The notes under the pieces are model-generated. The model made no database searches. It was not told the origin of the DNA and worked only from the letters and a program-made list of their open reading frames with translations. The position numbers and the translations under genes were made by a program. Below are positions 32,455 to 43,662 of a DNA stretch of 64,000 nucleotides, piece after piece. Source of the stretch: Cloeon dipterum (taxonomy: Eukaryota > Arthropoda > Insecta > Ephemeroptera > Baetidae); NCBI RefSeq assembly GCF_949628265.1, contig NC_088787.1, positions 5,446,501-5,510,500 of the forward strand, in the 5' to 3' direction. How positions within the stretch are numbered: position 1 is the first letter of the stretch; every line of letters starts with the position of its first letter.

Positions 32455-32615
32455 CTTATTAAAAATTAAACAATTTTAATTATTGATACTTACCACGGTA
32501 AAGAATCTTGACAAAAAAGGCACCTGCATAAAGTTCAAACCACACGGTATATGCAAATCAGGCAAAAAGCAGAATTTTTGCATTGCAGGCGTCGTACTTG
32601 AATGAACGCGCTTTT
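32455..32615 (+). repeat. TTGCAGGCG-type repeat, forward copy
   Basis: CACACGGTATATGCAAATCA and TTTTTGCATTGCAGGCGTCG match 12955-13130. It lies upstream of gene E as the other copy lies upstream of copy D. Confidence 0.65.
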
Positions 32616-32774
32616 CAAAATATTTCTTTACTTCTCGAAGCCATAATACATTTTTTTTTAATATCATAAATTTCAAACAATTATTGATCATAAAAGGTAA
32701 GGATAAATTCTGATAGCATATTTACCATTCTTCCTTCCTCTATATTTAATTAACATATTTTTGTATCATAGATA

Positions 32775-32955
32775 CTTGATCCATTTCCATAATATGTTTT
32801 TTATAATTCACAGAATATTTTATTATTCCTCATAAACCTCGCCCAGATATAAATAACATGACTGGGACTCATCAAAGCATTTGATTCGCGTCAGCCAGCC
32901 AAGAGACACTCATTTGGAGCAACAGACCAAGCTATTTTACCTCAAAAAACAGGGT
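32775..32955 (+). promoter_or_regulatory. Promoter and noncoding first exon of LRR gene E
   Basis: TTGATCCATTTCCATAATAT (from about 32779), TATA box AGATATAAATAAC (32845-32857), start-like GACTCATCAAAG near 32868, leader GTCAGCCAGCCAAGAGACAC, then a donor-like CAGGGTAAATA near 32952. Same order and spacing as for copies C and D. Confidence 0.78.
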
Positions 32956-33890
32956 AAATATATACGTTTTACACATTATGTATGTAAGTTTTAATGGGCT
33001 TGCAATACTTTCATATTGTAATTAGGACCTAAAATCTTCTGAATAGTACTCTGGTTGAACTCAACTCGTACGTGTGCTATTAATATAGTCTTGAAGGATT
33101 TCTAAAAAATAATCATGGCAAAAGAGATGTTCATAAAAATTATTACGCTCTCAAATTATCTACACTCGATTTGAAATTAAAAAAGTAAACCTTTTAAAGG
33201 ACAGAGTTTAGCGCAAGTGGATCTCCTTCTCAAGAAATATTATTTGATATGCATATTTTATTTCCAGATAATACAATCCTAAAATCTATTTGAAATTGTA
33301 ATTCTTCTATGGGAATTGATCTGTACACTCTGTCATCAAACGGGTCTTTCCAAGAATTAAGCGAATGAGAGTTAAAAAATTGTGAAATTCCTTATTTTTT
33401 GAATGCTTTAGTGTTATTAAATGACTTAACACAATAAACTTACGATTTTAATGTAAATGCTGCGTTTTAGTATTAAATTCTGCACTGTAATTGCGTTTCT
33501 TTTGATGAGCCGAAAGCAAAAATCCGAACATGCCAATCATCATACATAATTGTTTCTTGCAAATGCTTTTAAGCCAATTAATTTGACTGTACAGAATAAA
33601 TGTTTTAGCAATAAGAAATAAATTAGAAAATTATAGAATTCACAGAGACGCAGGATTAAGTCTGAAATCGCAGCGGCATATTCCTTAAAAAAACCTGCAT
33701 CCACTGGCAGCTTCAAATGAAGGGGTTTTTGCAGCTTGTTAAAATTGGGAACATTTTTTATAGACCGATGTGACCCAATCGTGAATTTCGGATTTATGTA
33801 GGCTATTATGTTCATTCTTGGAAAATCAACAACATACCAGCGAATAACATAATATTTTTCACTCTGTTACAGACAAATTCAGGACTTACA
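32956..33890 (+). other. Probable leader intron of LRR gene E
   Basis: It ends at acceptor CTGTTACAG (33873) just before the start codon. It contains a scrap of MITE family 1 (CAGGATTAAGTCTGAAATCG, 33651-33670), matching a scrap in the leader intron of copy D. No coding exon. Confidence 0.5.
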
Positions 33891-35715
33891 ATGGTAAAGA
33901 GTTTGAGTAATCTTTCGGCTGAGACGATCATAAAGAACCTCAATAGATACGGCGATGAGATATATAAACAATTATGTGAGCCTTGCATAAACATGCACAT
34001 TCCCATTTGAATGAAATCAATGCATGTAGATTGAAGTTTTATTGTTGTTTATTCCTTTTACATCCCCAAAGATCCAAGAAATTAAATATGCATTTTGTTT
34101 TAGCTCCACCCGGTCGAGATATGGTCCTGAATAGATTACTGACGCAATCTAAAAACTCTGGTGGCGAGAAATTTAGGAGTGTGTTGCCCAACCTGCACCG
34201 TTTGTTCAGCTATGCAACTTATTCAATTGACACAAGATCGCTGACAAACATTATCTCCGACCCACACGACCAAAGCTTGAAGCAGGTAAAGCCTGCTTTT
34301 TAATTTACCTCTACTCGATTCCCTTCTGATGGATTTTTTGCCAATCTTAATAAAGGCTCTGGAAATGATTGCCTCACATGCTACAGATCTAAGAGAGCTG
34401 AATGTTTCCAGTCCGAGCACGCCGTATTATCGTCTTCAGCCAAGTGAAGTCTCTTTGATTTGCAAATTGAAAAACTTGACACATCTTTCTTTTGGCATTT
34501 GGCCCATGCCTATTGAGATGAGTATGTTAGATTTGACGACAATCGTGCGAGAATGCCAAAACCTGCAATCCATCAATGCATATTGCTGTCCAAATGACGT
34601 TGCTTTCCTCAGCGAAAACATTTTTCCGTATCAAGTCATTGATTCTTGTAGTAATGCTTGTCATACTTTTCTTTATAATGTATGTTTTGTCGAATTCGCC
34701 AAACAATTGCCACAAAATCTGACCGGTCCTTACTTTTGCTGGGTGGCTCTACTGGAGTCTGAGAAAGATCTAAATTTCTTGGAAGATGCGCTGACTCAAC
34801 ATTCCAACGTAAGCATTAATTTCCTAGATTTAAACATCCGATCCAATTTCTGAAACTTGATCATTTTCACGTGTACATATTAATTGATCAGGTACTTCAA
34901 AAATTTAATCGGTTTATGTCTAGGATTAACGATTTCATTTTCCTTGGATGTGCGCGTCGACTAGTCGTCATTCAAGTTTTATTTTTCCAGATTTAAAAGT
35001 TCAATTACTACACATTTTTCGTTTTCAGACGAACATAAACAGTGATCAGGGGCTGAGAAAAGTTGATCAGGTCATGCCCAAGTTAAAAAGCGTAAAATTC
35101 ATTTGTGAATATTACTCATCGCCACATTTGCTGCGCTTCTTGGAAGAAAACGGACAAAATTTAGACGAGCTGAGCATTCGACCACCATCACCTGCTAGAA
35201 TACATGAAACAATCCCATCAAACATGTCGCTGACCCAAGTTTTGAACTGTTGTAGTAATTTGAGCATTTTTGAGATGCGTCGCTTGAAATTGACCAGCTT
35301 CGATGCGCCATCCACTGCCTTGGCAAGACTGCGAAAATTCACTTGGTCATGCAATAGGTGCGAAATTTCATGATCCACGCAATAACCGCAATTATATCAT
35401 TTTACTTTTTTTTGTAGGGAAACGCAGGGATTTCCAATATCGAGCATTTTGTCAGCGCCACTGTTGGAGGAAGTGGAATTCGAAGACTTCCAACTTGATA
35501 TCGGCCCCGATGATGATTTGTTGGATAGAATTAAGGAGAGAGAGATTTTGAAGAATTTGAAAAAGTTTTATTTCTTTGACTTGAGGGTTCCACCATTTCC
35601 AGAACGAGTTGATTTATTGCACACGTTGAAATCAACCATACCAAAAGCCTCAGTCAAACATTTTAGGTCACATAAGGGGAAGGCATATAAGTTGTTGAAG
35701 GAATATCGAAATTAA
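33891..35715 (+). CDS. F-box-like/LRR protein E, 448 aa, five coding exons
   Basis: Exons: 33891-33975, 34104-34285, 34356-34808, 35029-35357 and 35418-35715. All junctions are GT-AG, phases fit and the frame is open to TAA. Residues 1-28 (MVKSLSNLSAETIIKNLNRY) resemble the first helix of an F-box, the Skp1-binding motif of SCF ubiquitin ligases; the match is short, so this is tentative. Leucine-rich segments include LICKLKNLTHLSFG, DLTTIVRECQNLQSIN, VLNCCSNLSIFEMRRLKLTS and SAPLLEEVEFEDFQL. It is the only member of the C/D/E group without a frameshift, so it is the reference for the exon structure. Intron 3 (34809-35028) still holds a decayed relic of the mini-exon open in copy C. If the F-box is real the protein would be a substrate receptor; otherwise an LRR scaffold. 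Confidence 0.87.
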
Positions 35716-36239
35716 ATAGATTGAATGTAATTTTAAATAAATTTCTCTGGTCTCAATCAAAATTATCTCCATCTGTGATAACCTTTTATAAATTATTTTA
35801 TTCCCACCGTTCCTAACAATCTTATTGAAATCATTATGATACCATGTTCGCATATCGTCGAACCAAATATATGAGGAAAATCACTAAATATAAATAAAAG
35901 CCAATTAAATTTAAAGGATAAAATCATCAATAAACTATGCAAATTCTTAAGCCATATGGTTTGAACAATTTAAAATTGAAATAAATAAAAGTATAGCCTT
36001 TATTGTCAATTTCATTAAAAGTTAACAATTTTAACTAGTGATGATGAGTCACCATGAGTATGAAGCTGAAAGAATTAACTGCACACCTGTCGACTTTTCT
36101 GAACCTCCTCTAGATAGCCAATGGAATTTGGGGTAGGTTTTTTCAATTTAAGGCCGTTTTGAACAGTGAAGAATTTGCTAAAAGTGCAAATCGACGCGAT
36201 TGATTTTTCTCTTTACATTAATAAACGGGTAGGAAGGGG

Positions 36240-36540
36240 GATTAGGGTTGATCCTCTTCAAAACATTTCTGTTATTTAGGGAAGGTTAAGACGAGATGAA
36301 CGGTTTGCAATTCTAATGGTTAGAACCCGAGATTTGAAAGTTGCAAAAATAACGAAAATAAATATATTACTACTATTATTTCGTGTTTTTGGGTTCTTTG
36401 CACCTCCAAATCTCGGGTTATAACTATCCGAATTGCAAAAACAAACCACAGTTAGACTCTTCTTGACTTGCACTAACCAGCTAAGGTATTTAGAGGGTGC
36501 CTACCCCCATCCTCTTTCAACCCCATTGCAACCATTTTGG
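36240..36540. repeat. GGTTATAACCCGAGATTTGG foldback repeat, copy 1
   Basis: The left arm (GGTTAGAACCCGAGATTTGA) pairs with the right arm (CTCCAAATCTCGGGTTATAA). The outer part GGGTGCCTACCCCCATCCTC and CAACCCCATTGCAACC matches repeats at 48903-49960. No coding sequence. Confidence 0.7.
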
Positions 36541-36891
36541 TAATAATAATAATTTCATCAAATATGCTTCCTTTGGATTTTTAAATGTTTAAATTCTTTC
36601 AAATTCCTTATATATCACCACCTCGTTCCATCTTGCAAACTAAAATATACAATTTATTTATTTTTACGAGGGTTACTCTTTTTACTGAGCTTTCAAGACT
36701 AATTTTGATTTATAGCCAATTATGTTTATTCCTCAGCAACTTATGGTTATGGATTATTCAGATTAATAGTTGAAAAAAATACCTTAATTTATGTTCATAA
36801 GGTTTATTTGAAAATCTAACAATTACATTTTCTTTTCATAGACAAAATGATGTTTGCGTGTATAGCCCTAAACCATAAATAGTTCAAAAAT

Positions 36892-37932
36892 TTAATCAGT
36901 TTCTGTTCCTTTATTCATTGCTGCTGATAACAAGTTCTTCAATTTTGTATTATCTTTCACGTAATCGAGCGCTGAACGGTGTTGGTTGTCCAGCATTTGA
37001 ACGTCGACGCCCGCCTCGATGAGCCACTCGCAGAACTCCACGTCGTCATTTTTGACCGCGAGGTGGAGGGCGGTCAACCCGTCGAGGAAGCTGTCCCCGA
37101 TCAGATTTCCGTTCCAGCGGTGCAACAGTTTGGCACTCTCCAGTTTATTCTTCTCGGCGCAAAAGTGCATAAAATTCTGCATCCCTTTTACCCTGATCAT
37201 TAAATTGGCGCCCAAATCGATCAACCGCCTGGCTGCTCCGATTTTCTGGTGCTGGAGGGCCCAGTGCAGTGGAGTCTGCCCTTTCTTGTTCCTGACGTCC
37301 CAATTTACGACCTTGCTGGTGAAGAAAAGGACAAGGTCCTCTGCGTGCCTTTTATTTCTCATGGCGAAATGCAGAGGCGTCGAACCCTTGTCGCTCTTGG
37401 AATCCGGAGAAAATTTCTTCCTGACGAGCCACTCGCACATCGCCCTGCTGCCATACTGGGCAGCGAAGTGCAGCAGGTTTTTCCCGTGATGACCATCATC
37501 GGAAATGTCTAACAGACTCGAGTCCCAGTTGTACAACAATTTGACGAACTCGAGATTATCGAGCACAACCATGTACAAAAGCAAGTTTCTCTGTTCGTCG
37601 TACCTCAAACTGAGCATTGCTTCTGCGAAGTCGAAGTTGGCCTTCCTCAGGGCGTAGTGGATGGGTTCCTCGCCGTCAACGTCTGCTCTGCCGTCCTTCA
37701 CGATGTTGTAGAAGTAGGCGTAGATGTTCACGCCGTGATCCTCGTTTATTGCGGCGAAGTGGAGCAGCGTCAGGCCGTACGCGGTGTGTTGTTTTGGGTT
37801 TTCGCCTTCGTGCACGAGCTTCATGCACGTTTTCAGATTGTTATTCTTGGCCGCGACCATCAAGGGGGTCAACTCCGGGTCATTTATTTTCGCCATGAAA
37901 TTGGCAGTGTCGGCAACTCCAAATAACTCCAT
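36892..37932 (-). CDS. Ankyrin-repeat protein J, 346 aa
   Basis: Minus-strand single coding exon. ATG follows acceptor TTTTTTCCTAG. The N-terminus MELFGVADTANFMAKIND is a variant of the family motif. Ankyrin units include LTLLHFAAINEDHGVNI, EEPIHYALRKANFDFAEAML, LLHFAAQYGSRAMCEWLV, STPLHFAMRNKRHAEDLV, QTPLHWALQHQKIGAARRLI and LTALHLAVKNDDVEFCEWLI. There are nine to ten units and a short charged tail. It is more distant from I, K and L than they are from one another, with a few added residues (for example SDDGHHGKNLLHF). A leader exon about 600 bp upstream (38527-38620) carries a looser form of the shared leader motif. It is an ankyrin-only binding protein; the partner is unknown. Confidence 0.92.
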   Translation of the reverse strand: MELFGVADTANFMAKINDPELTPLMVAAKNNNLKTCMKLVHEGENPKQHTAYGLTLLHFAAINEDHGVNIYAYFYNIVKDGRADVDGEEPIHYALRKANFDFAEAMLSLRYDEQRNLLLYMVVLDNLEFVKLLYNWDSSLLDISDDGHHGKNLLHFAAQYGSRAMCEWLVRKKFSPDSKSDKGSTPLHFAMRNKRHAEDLVLFFTSKVVNWDVRNKKGQTPLHWALQHQKIGAARRLIDLGANLMIRVKGMQNFMHFCAEKNKLESAKLLHRWNGNLIGDSFLDGLTALHLAVKNDDVEFCEWLIEAGVDVQMLDNQHRSALDYVKDNTKLKNLLSAAMNKGTETD

Positions 37933-38730
37933 TTCTTCTAGGAAAAAAGATAAATAAATATTAATTTATAATTTTACATCGAGGAATAATGTAAAATACT
38001 TACTTAAAATTTTTGGTATTTTCTTTCCTATGTAAGGGACAAATTTCCAGGATTTCAGCGCCAAAACAACTGAAAATAAAATTTCAATTAAATCTCAATA
38101 TTTCAAAAAAAGGAAGGGATTTTTAATCAATGAAACGTTCTTACAGACAGATATTTTTACTTCACTTGCATGTCAAGCACTTTAACTATCTGAGGTATTT
38201 TCCATTACTTCGACTACAAACCGAAGATAAAGAATTTTCCACATTCTGACGAAATCGTTGATTGTTTTCTTACTTTTCGAGCAGCCTTCAGACTCAATAC
38301 ATATTTAATTTCAAATGATAGAAACAACGGAAAAAAACAGTACAATTTCTTAAATTATTACGTTAATATCATTTACTCAAACAATTCTAGTAAGTAAATA
38401 AATAAATTATTACAATTTTTATAAAATAAATCCTTGCTCTAGGAATTAATCAGCAATTTCAAATTTTGTAGGCTTCAAGTTGCATAAAAAATTAAATTAA
38501 TTAAATAAAAAATGTTAATTACGCACCTGTTTTTGTTCAGATCAAGCAGAAAGCAAAATGATTTGCTTATATACTTCTTTTCGGGAGAGCGGATCCAAGT
38601 CGATCGTCGTGCGCTTGTTGGCGGTGATTGAGCGAGTGAGCAGTAACTGTACAATTTATTTTTCAATTCGAACAAGAGAGAAAGAAACGCGGCCGCATTG
38701 GTGGGGAGTGATTTATTAGCTTTTCTCAAA
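37933..38730 (-). promoter_or_regulatory. Leader intron and first exon of ankyrin gene J
   Basis: A donor at about 38526 (minus strand ACAAAAACAG before GTGCGTAA) closes a leader exon that includes GATCCAAGTCGATCGTCGTG (38592-38611). Between it and the coding exon lies AT-rich intron with other possible splice sites. No other gene seen. Confidence 0.5.
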
Positions 38731-39249
38731 TATCACTCTAAATTTTAATCAAGAAAGTGATATGCGGAAATGATCAATTTTACCGATGTTTTCCAAAAAA
38801 ATATGCAAATCGCATTCTGGCACGACAGTTTTTCAATTAATTTGCAAATTTCGCCTTTACATTCAAGCCATCTTTTTTTAAATTAATTCCTGAGCTGCCT
38901 TAATAAACTGGCAAAATATATTTCTTAAAAATTAAATTTAGTTAGGGGAAGACGAACCCTCTGCCCTCTAGCCATCTTTTAGGAAAGGATTCCTTGTCTA
39001 TTCTGAGGAAATAATAGGAAAAATAAAAAGTTAAATTTAATTCAATTTAAAGAAGCGCACATTTTATCCAAAGCGATTGACCATTATGCCGCAGGAATAA
39101 TTTCTTTGTGTGCGTATAAATTTAATTAATAAAATGCCAGATCTCTTACTCTTCAGTTTTGCATGCAAGGTTGGTTTATTTCAACTCATCTAATTTTTAA
39201 AAAACTGTATTTTACCAAAAAATGGTTCATCAGTTTTGTAAAAACATTT

Positions 39250-40305
39250 CTATGGATAAATACAATTTGCACAGTAAGATTCTTGCACCTTCATTTCTTC
39301 TGCTAAACCCTCCTGCAGTTCTTCGTTGTCTTTATTCACGTAATCGAGTGCCGAGCGACCTTGATTGTCAAGTTTGAAAATGTCGACACCCGAGACAATG
39401 AGCCACTTGCAGAACTCCACGTCACCATTTCTGGCCGCGAAGTGGAGGGCGGTCATCCCGTCCAGGCAGCTGTTCCAGATCAGATTTCCGTTCCAGCGGT
39501 GCACCAGTTTGGCACTCTTCAGTTTATTCTTCGCGGCGCAAAAGTGCAAAAGGTTCATCATGTCTTTCGTTATGATCCGAATACTGCAGCCCAAATCGAG
39601 CAGCCGCGTGGCAGCTTCGAGGTTCTCGTACTGGAGGGCCCAATGCAGAGGCGTCAGACCATGCTTGTTCGTCTTGTTCCATTTCGGCACCTTGGAGGCG
39701 AAGAATGACGCGAGATCTGCGCCGTGCTGTCTGTTTCTCATGGCGAAGTGCATTGGCGTGGATCCCCGGTCGCTCTGGGCGTCTGGGGCCAGCTTCTGCC
39801 CGACGAGCCACTCGCACATCGACCTGTTGGCGTACTGGGCCGCGAAGTGCAGCAGGGTTTTCCTGCGATTGTCGACGAAGCGGATTAAATCGGGGTCCCT
39901 CTCCAACACCAATTTGGCGAAGTCCAGATTGTTGTGCATCACGAAGTAATGCAGCAAGTTGTCTGCTCCCGCTTTCCGCAACCTGAGCATTTCTACGGCG
40001 AAGTTGTAGTCGCCCTTCCTCAGGGCGTAGTGGATGGGTTCTTCGCCGTCGACGTCCTCACGGTCAAGAATGAGGTTGTAGAAGTAGGAGTAGATGTCCA
40101 CTCCGTGATCCTGGTTTATTGCGGCGAAGTGAAGCAGCGTCAGGCCGCAATCTGAAACTTCTTTTGGATCTGCGCCTTCGTTCACCAGCCTCTTGCAGGT
40201 CTTCAGATCTTTATCCCGGGCTGCGACCATCAGGGAGGTCAAACCCTCATTTTTGGTTTTTTGCATAAAATAGGATATGTCCGCAGCTCCCATAAACGTA
40301 CACAT
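39250..40305 (-). CDS. Ankyrin-repeat protein K, 351 aa
   Basis: Single coding exon on the minus strand from MCTFMGAADISYFMQKTK. The repeat layout is that of gene I, with close identity over residues 1-335 (for example STPMHFAMRNRQHGADLASF and LTPLHWALQYENLEAATRLL). The tail after ALDYVNKDNEELQEG differs (LAEEMKVQESYCANCIYP) and is longer than in I and L. The locus with its flanks (about 38940-41230) is a direct repeat of the L locus (43450-45560), so one arose from the other by tandem duplication. The leader region keeps the shared GCTGCGGATACAATTCGATC motif at 40943-40962. An ankyrin-only binding protein is inferred; nothing in the sequence names a partner. Confidence 0.92.
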   Translation of the reverse strand: MCTFMGAADISYFMQKTKNEGLTSLMVAARDKDLKTCKRLVNEGADPKEVSDCGLTLLHFAAINQDHGVDIYSYFYNLILDREDVDGEEPIHYALRKGDYNFAVEMLRLRKAGADNLLHYFVMHNNLDFAKLVLERDPDLIRFVDNRRKTLLHFAAQYANRSMCEWLVGQKLAPDAQSDRGSTPMHFAMRNRQHGADLASFFASKVPKWNKTNKHGLTPLHWALQYENLEAATRLLDLGCSIRIITKDMMNLLHFCAAKNKLKSAKLVHRWNGNLIWNSCLDGMTALHFAARNGDVEFCKWLIVSGVDIFKLDNQGRSALDYVNKDNEELQEGLAEEMKVQESYCANCIYP

Positions 40306-41230
40306 TTTCGTTTTTTTTTCTATAAAGAGAATAGAAAATTAATTAGTTAAAATTATAATAATTTCCAATGATGACCAATACTTACATAAAAAAAGGAAAA
40401 GCAAGATACTTCCTTCCTTCCTTCCTTTTAAAAGATCAGCGAAAAAGCGGCTGAAAAAATAATATGATAATAATCGTGCAACACCTCTCGTTTACAAATA
40501 AACCGTCAAGGATAAAAGAGGAAATATTTGACAGTCCGGCTTGTCCAGAGAAATGCGTGAAACATCTTAAATAATTATGCAAGTTATTTTAAACTGTTCA
40601 AACGAAAAAGACAGAATAATTACCAACGCATTCTTAACATTGCTGAGAATTCCTTACTTTTCGTCACTCCACAGATTCCATTCAAAATTAAATAAAATAC
40701 ATAATGAGAAATCATTTTAAAAAACAAATGTATATGCTTAATATCTTGAGATCAAATCTATATTTAAATTCAAATGGCATTTTGCAATTAATTTCTTGTT
40801 TTTACGCAATCAGAGATTAATCATAAAAATTACAAACTCACCTGTTTCTCGGTTGAGATCGAGGACAACCTTTAAAAATAGCAAAATAATTCTTTGCTCA
40901 CGGTCTTCGATTAAAAATGTAGTCTTTTAAAATTTGGGAGAGCTGCGGATACAATTCGATCGTCTAGCGCTGGTCAAGAGAAGGCAACGAGTTAAGAGTG
41001 AACGTTGACGGCACACTCGTAATGAAGAGGAGAAAACGGCTGAGGGTGGGGAAGTGAGGAGTGATAGCTTTTTGGTCCATCTTCCCTCGTTAGAAAAATA
41101 ATCGGCTCCTCCCGAGTGACTCCCAATGACCTTCAGTCAGGATACAACTTGAGGAAAGCGAGAAATTTTTCACAAATAAATATTTAACATTTAATAAATT
41201 TGAAAATTGTTTGATTGTCGGTTGGACCAG
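40306..41230 (-). promoter_or_regulatory. Leader exons and upstream region of ankyrin gene K
   Basis: It matches the L upstream region at 44695-45560. It includes the CCTTCCTTCC-rich noncoding exon near 40420, the leader donor CACCTGTTTCTC near 40850 (minus strand GAAACAG before GTGAG) and the shared leader motif at 40941-40975. Confidence 0.6.
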
Positions 41231-41989
41231 CATCATGAGAAGTTTTACCTTCAAATATTTGTTTCCTATATTTGACTATTTAGCAAATTACTAAAATGTT
41301 TTAGATTATCAAAAAATGTTTGCTCTGAAAAAGCAAAGTTATATCTCGGATATTTTAATACAATAGTTATTGAAGCTTGGAAGAAAGTTTTAAAGCAAAA
41401 GAAAAATATTCTTGGAACATTATGACAAAAAAAAATAAATAAAAAATTAGCATTTTACAATTTTATTCTTTCCCACGATCAACATTTTATTATTTAAAAA
41501 ACTCGTTTGTAAAATTTATAAACTTACCTTTTTGATATAATTTCAATAAAAGTTTCGCATATAAGTAGTCCTTATCAATTCAGCTTCTTTCCCGCATCAT
41601 GGAAAGAATTTCAGTATAAATTTCTTTTTTCTGTCAAATAACTACGCTGATATCGATTAAACCATGGCTTATGGCCAAGAGAGTCTGCAGGTGCTGAGAC
41701 AACGACAGTTATTCTGTTCACGAGTAGACAAAGCCAACGGTGTGCGGAAAACATTTGTCCGCTCCATAGCGAAAAAGTTATTAAGCGGGCAAATTTGCCC
41801 ATTTCCTCCCTGAGTACCTTTCGGCAGGTATATCTCCGGACCTGGGCAAAATAAAAATAAAAGCTCTCTAGAGGCGATGGAAAATTTATCTGCAAACATT
41901 TTAAGACCAAAATTGACTTGATCGAATGAAAAACCTGGGAGAAGATAGGTTTGGCGCGCGGCGCGGAAAGGTTTTTCGCCTCCCATAAG
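41231..41989. other. Intergenic, AT-rich to mixed, no gene supported
   Basis: Long overlapping frames on the minus strand (41611-42244) have no ATG-led family match or splice support and shift frame over the same bases, so I do not call them. Confidence 0.4.
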
Positions 41990-42970
41990 CTTAACATGGG
42001 AATTTCGAATTCGGATTTCGGGCGGAAAAAATTCTTTTCGGCCGCGAATGCAAAAATATACTTTTCCGCCCGGCGAACAGTCCCTGCAAACCGATTTTGG
42101 AGGAAATCCAACGCATAGGCGAATTACGGCGGAGCATTGAAAATCCGCGTTTTGCCGTGCACGCAAATGGCCAGGCTGAAAATACGCGCGGCGCCGCCGC
42201 GGAGCCGCCAGCAGCTGAATCTTTAATTTGACCATCGGACACACACGAGTGCGTGCGCGGGTGTCTGAAACCGAATTTTTAGCGGTCTAATTCTTCCCAA
42301 ATTCATTTTATAAGGGATTTTCGGTTTTAGGTGTGCAAAACGTGTGCACGGCAGGAGGAGCGTGCGGCGCGGCACCGTGCCGCACACATTTATTTTTGCC
42401 AAAATTCGAGTATTCGCCGCAGGGTCGACCGCGACCCCTCTTTCGAAAGTGCCCGCCGAGTACTTCAACCTGGCGTGCCCAAACGACGTTCCTCAGGGTC
42501 CCCCGACCTGAGACCGATTCCCAGGCCGAATTTAATTGCGTTTTCGGCGTTTCTTTAGCAAGTTTGACGCTGCGTTGCGTCGACTAGCCGCACTTCGAAC
42601 CATCAACCTTCCTCAGGACGCCCACCCTGAGCACTTTTACTGCGCGATTTTAGCGGTGGCAACGATTCATTTCGCTTCCTTCGTTATAATTAGAGTGCAT
42701 AAAAGCGCGTTTTGAATTCGCGTTAGCGGTGCAGCGTGCACAACAGGCGCATTTTGCCCAGCGCAAAGACACATTGTAAATCATTTTTTTGCCGAAATTC
42801 GATTAATCGCCGCAGCGTTAACCGCGAGCCCTCATTCGAAAGTACCCGCCGCAACCGGCCGACCTTTCTCAGGTTCCCCCGACCTCAAACCCTCGAACGG
42901 AGCGCCTCGGTTTTTGCCATGCGACAACTGGACCGGCGGAACGATTTTCGCGCGCCTGTCGAAATATTTC
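41990..42970. repeat. GC-rich island with a degenerate 370-bp direct repeat
   Basis: Base composition rises sharply against the AT-rich surroundings. Two stretches about 390 bp apart resemble each other: near 42395-42510 (GCCAAAATTCGAGTATTCGC, GTCGACCGCGACCCC, GAAAGTGCCCGCCG) and near 42790-42890 (GCCGAAATTCGATTAATCGC, GTTAACCGCGAGCCC, GAAAGTACCCGCCG). Both are followed by a CTCAGGGTCCCCCGACCT-like run. It abuts the edge of the ankyrin inverted duplication at 42975. No convincing coding frame. Confidence 0.55.
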
Positions 42971-43662
42971 TCTTAAGACATTATAATTTAATTTTGAAAC
43001 TTCACAATTTTCAATCAATAATAGCTCTTGAAAAAGAGAAAATATCCTGAAAAAATATTTGCCATCATTAATGCCTCAAAATTTAATTAACTGATTCTTA
43101 TAACATGCTTTTGATCAATTTCTGTTAGCCCCAAATTAGACAATTTTCAAAGGGGTTTCCATGAACAAAGATGAGGAAATTACAACTTTGCCAGATCCTC
43201 CCAAATCTAAATTTCCGTGATTTTGAAGAATTATATAGATAAATTTTAAAGTGCAAAAAACATGCAACATTAATTATTTCCGCTTAAAAATATTCTAAGA
43301 GTCATAGAACAAATTAATATAGGGAATTTTAATTTATTTTCTATTACTGTGAGTAAATTTAAGCATTTTATACCCCATTGTTTATGCAGACATTAGCATA
43401 AAAAAAAGAATTTTCAGGCCTTAATAAATAGGTCCAATAATTAATTCCTCTCGGCAGTTAAATTTTCAAAAACAGATTTATATTATTGATGAAGTGGAAG
43501 TGTGCGTATATATTAAATTAATAAAATGCCAGATCTCTTATTCTTCAGTTTTGCATGCAAGGTTGTTTTATTTCAAGTCGTCTAATTTTAAAAAATTGTA
43601 TTTGATCTAAAATTCATTAGTTTTGTAAAATCATATCTACAGATATATTCAATTTATACAGT

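Noticed and set aside
41611-42244. Three overlapping minus-strand frames up to 191 residues
   Set aside because: They cover the same bases in different frames in GC-rich DNA with few stops, and show no motif or splice continuation.
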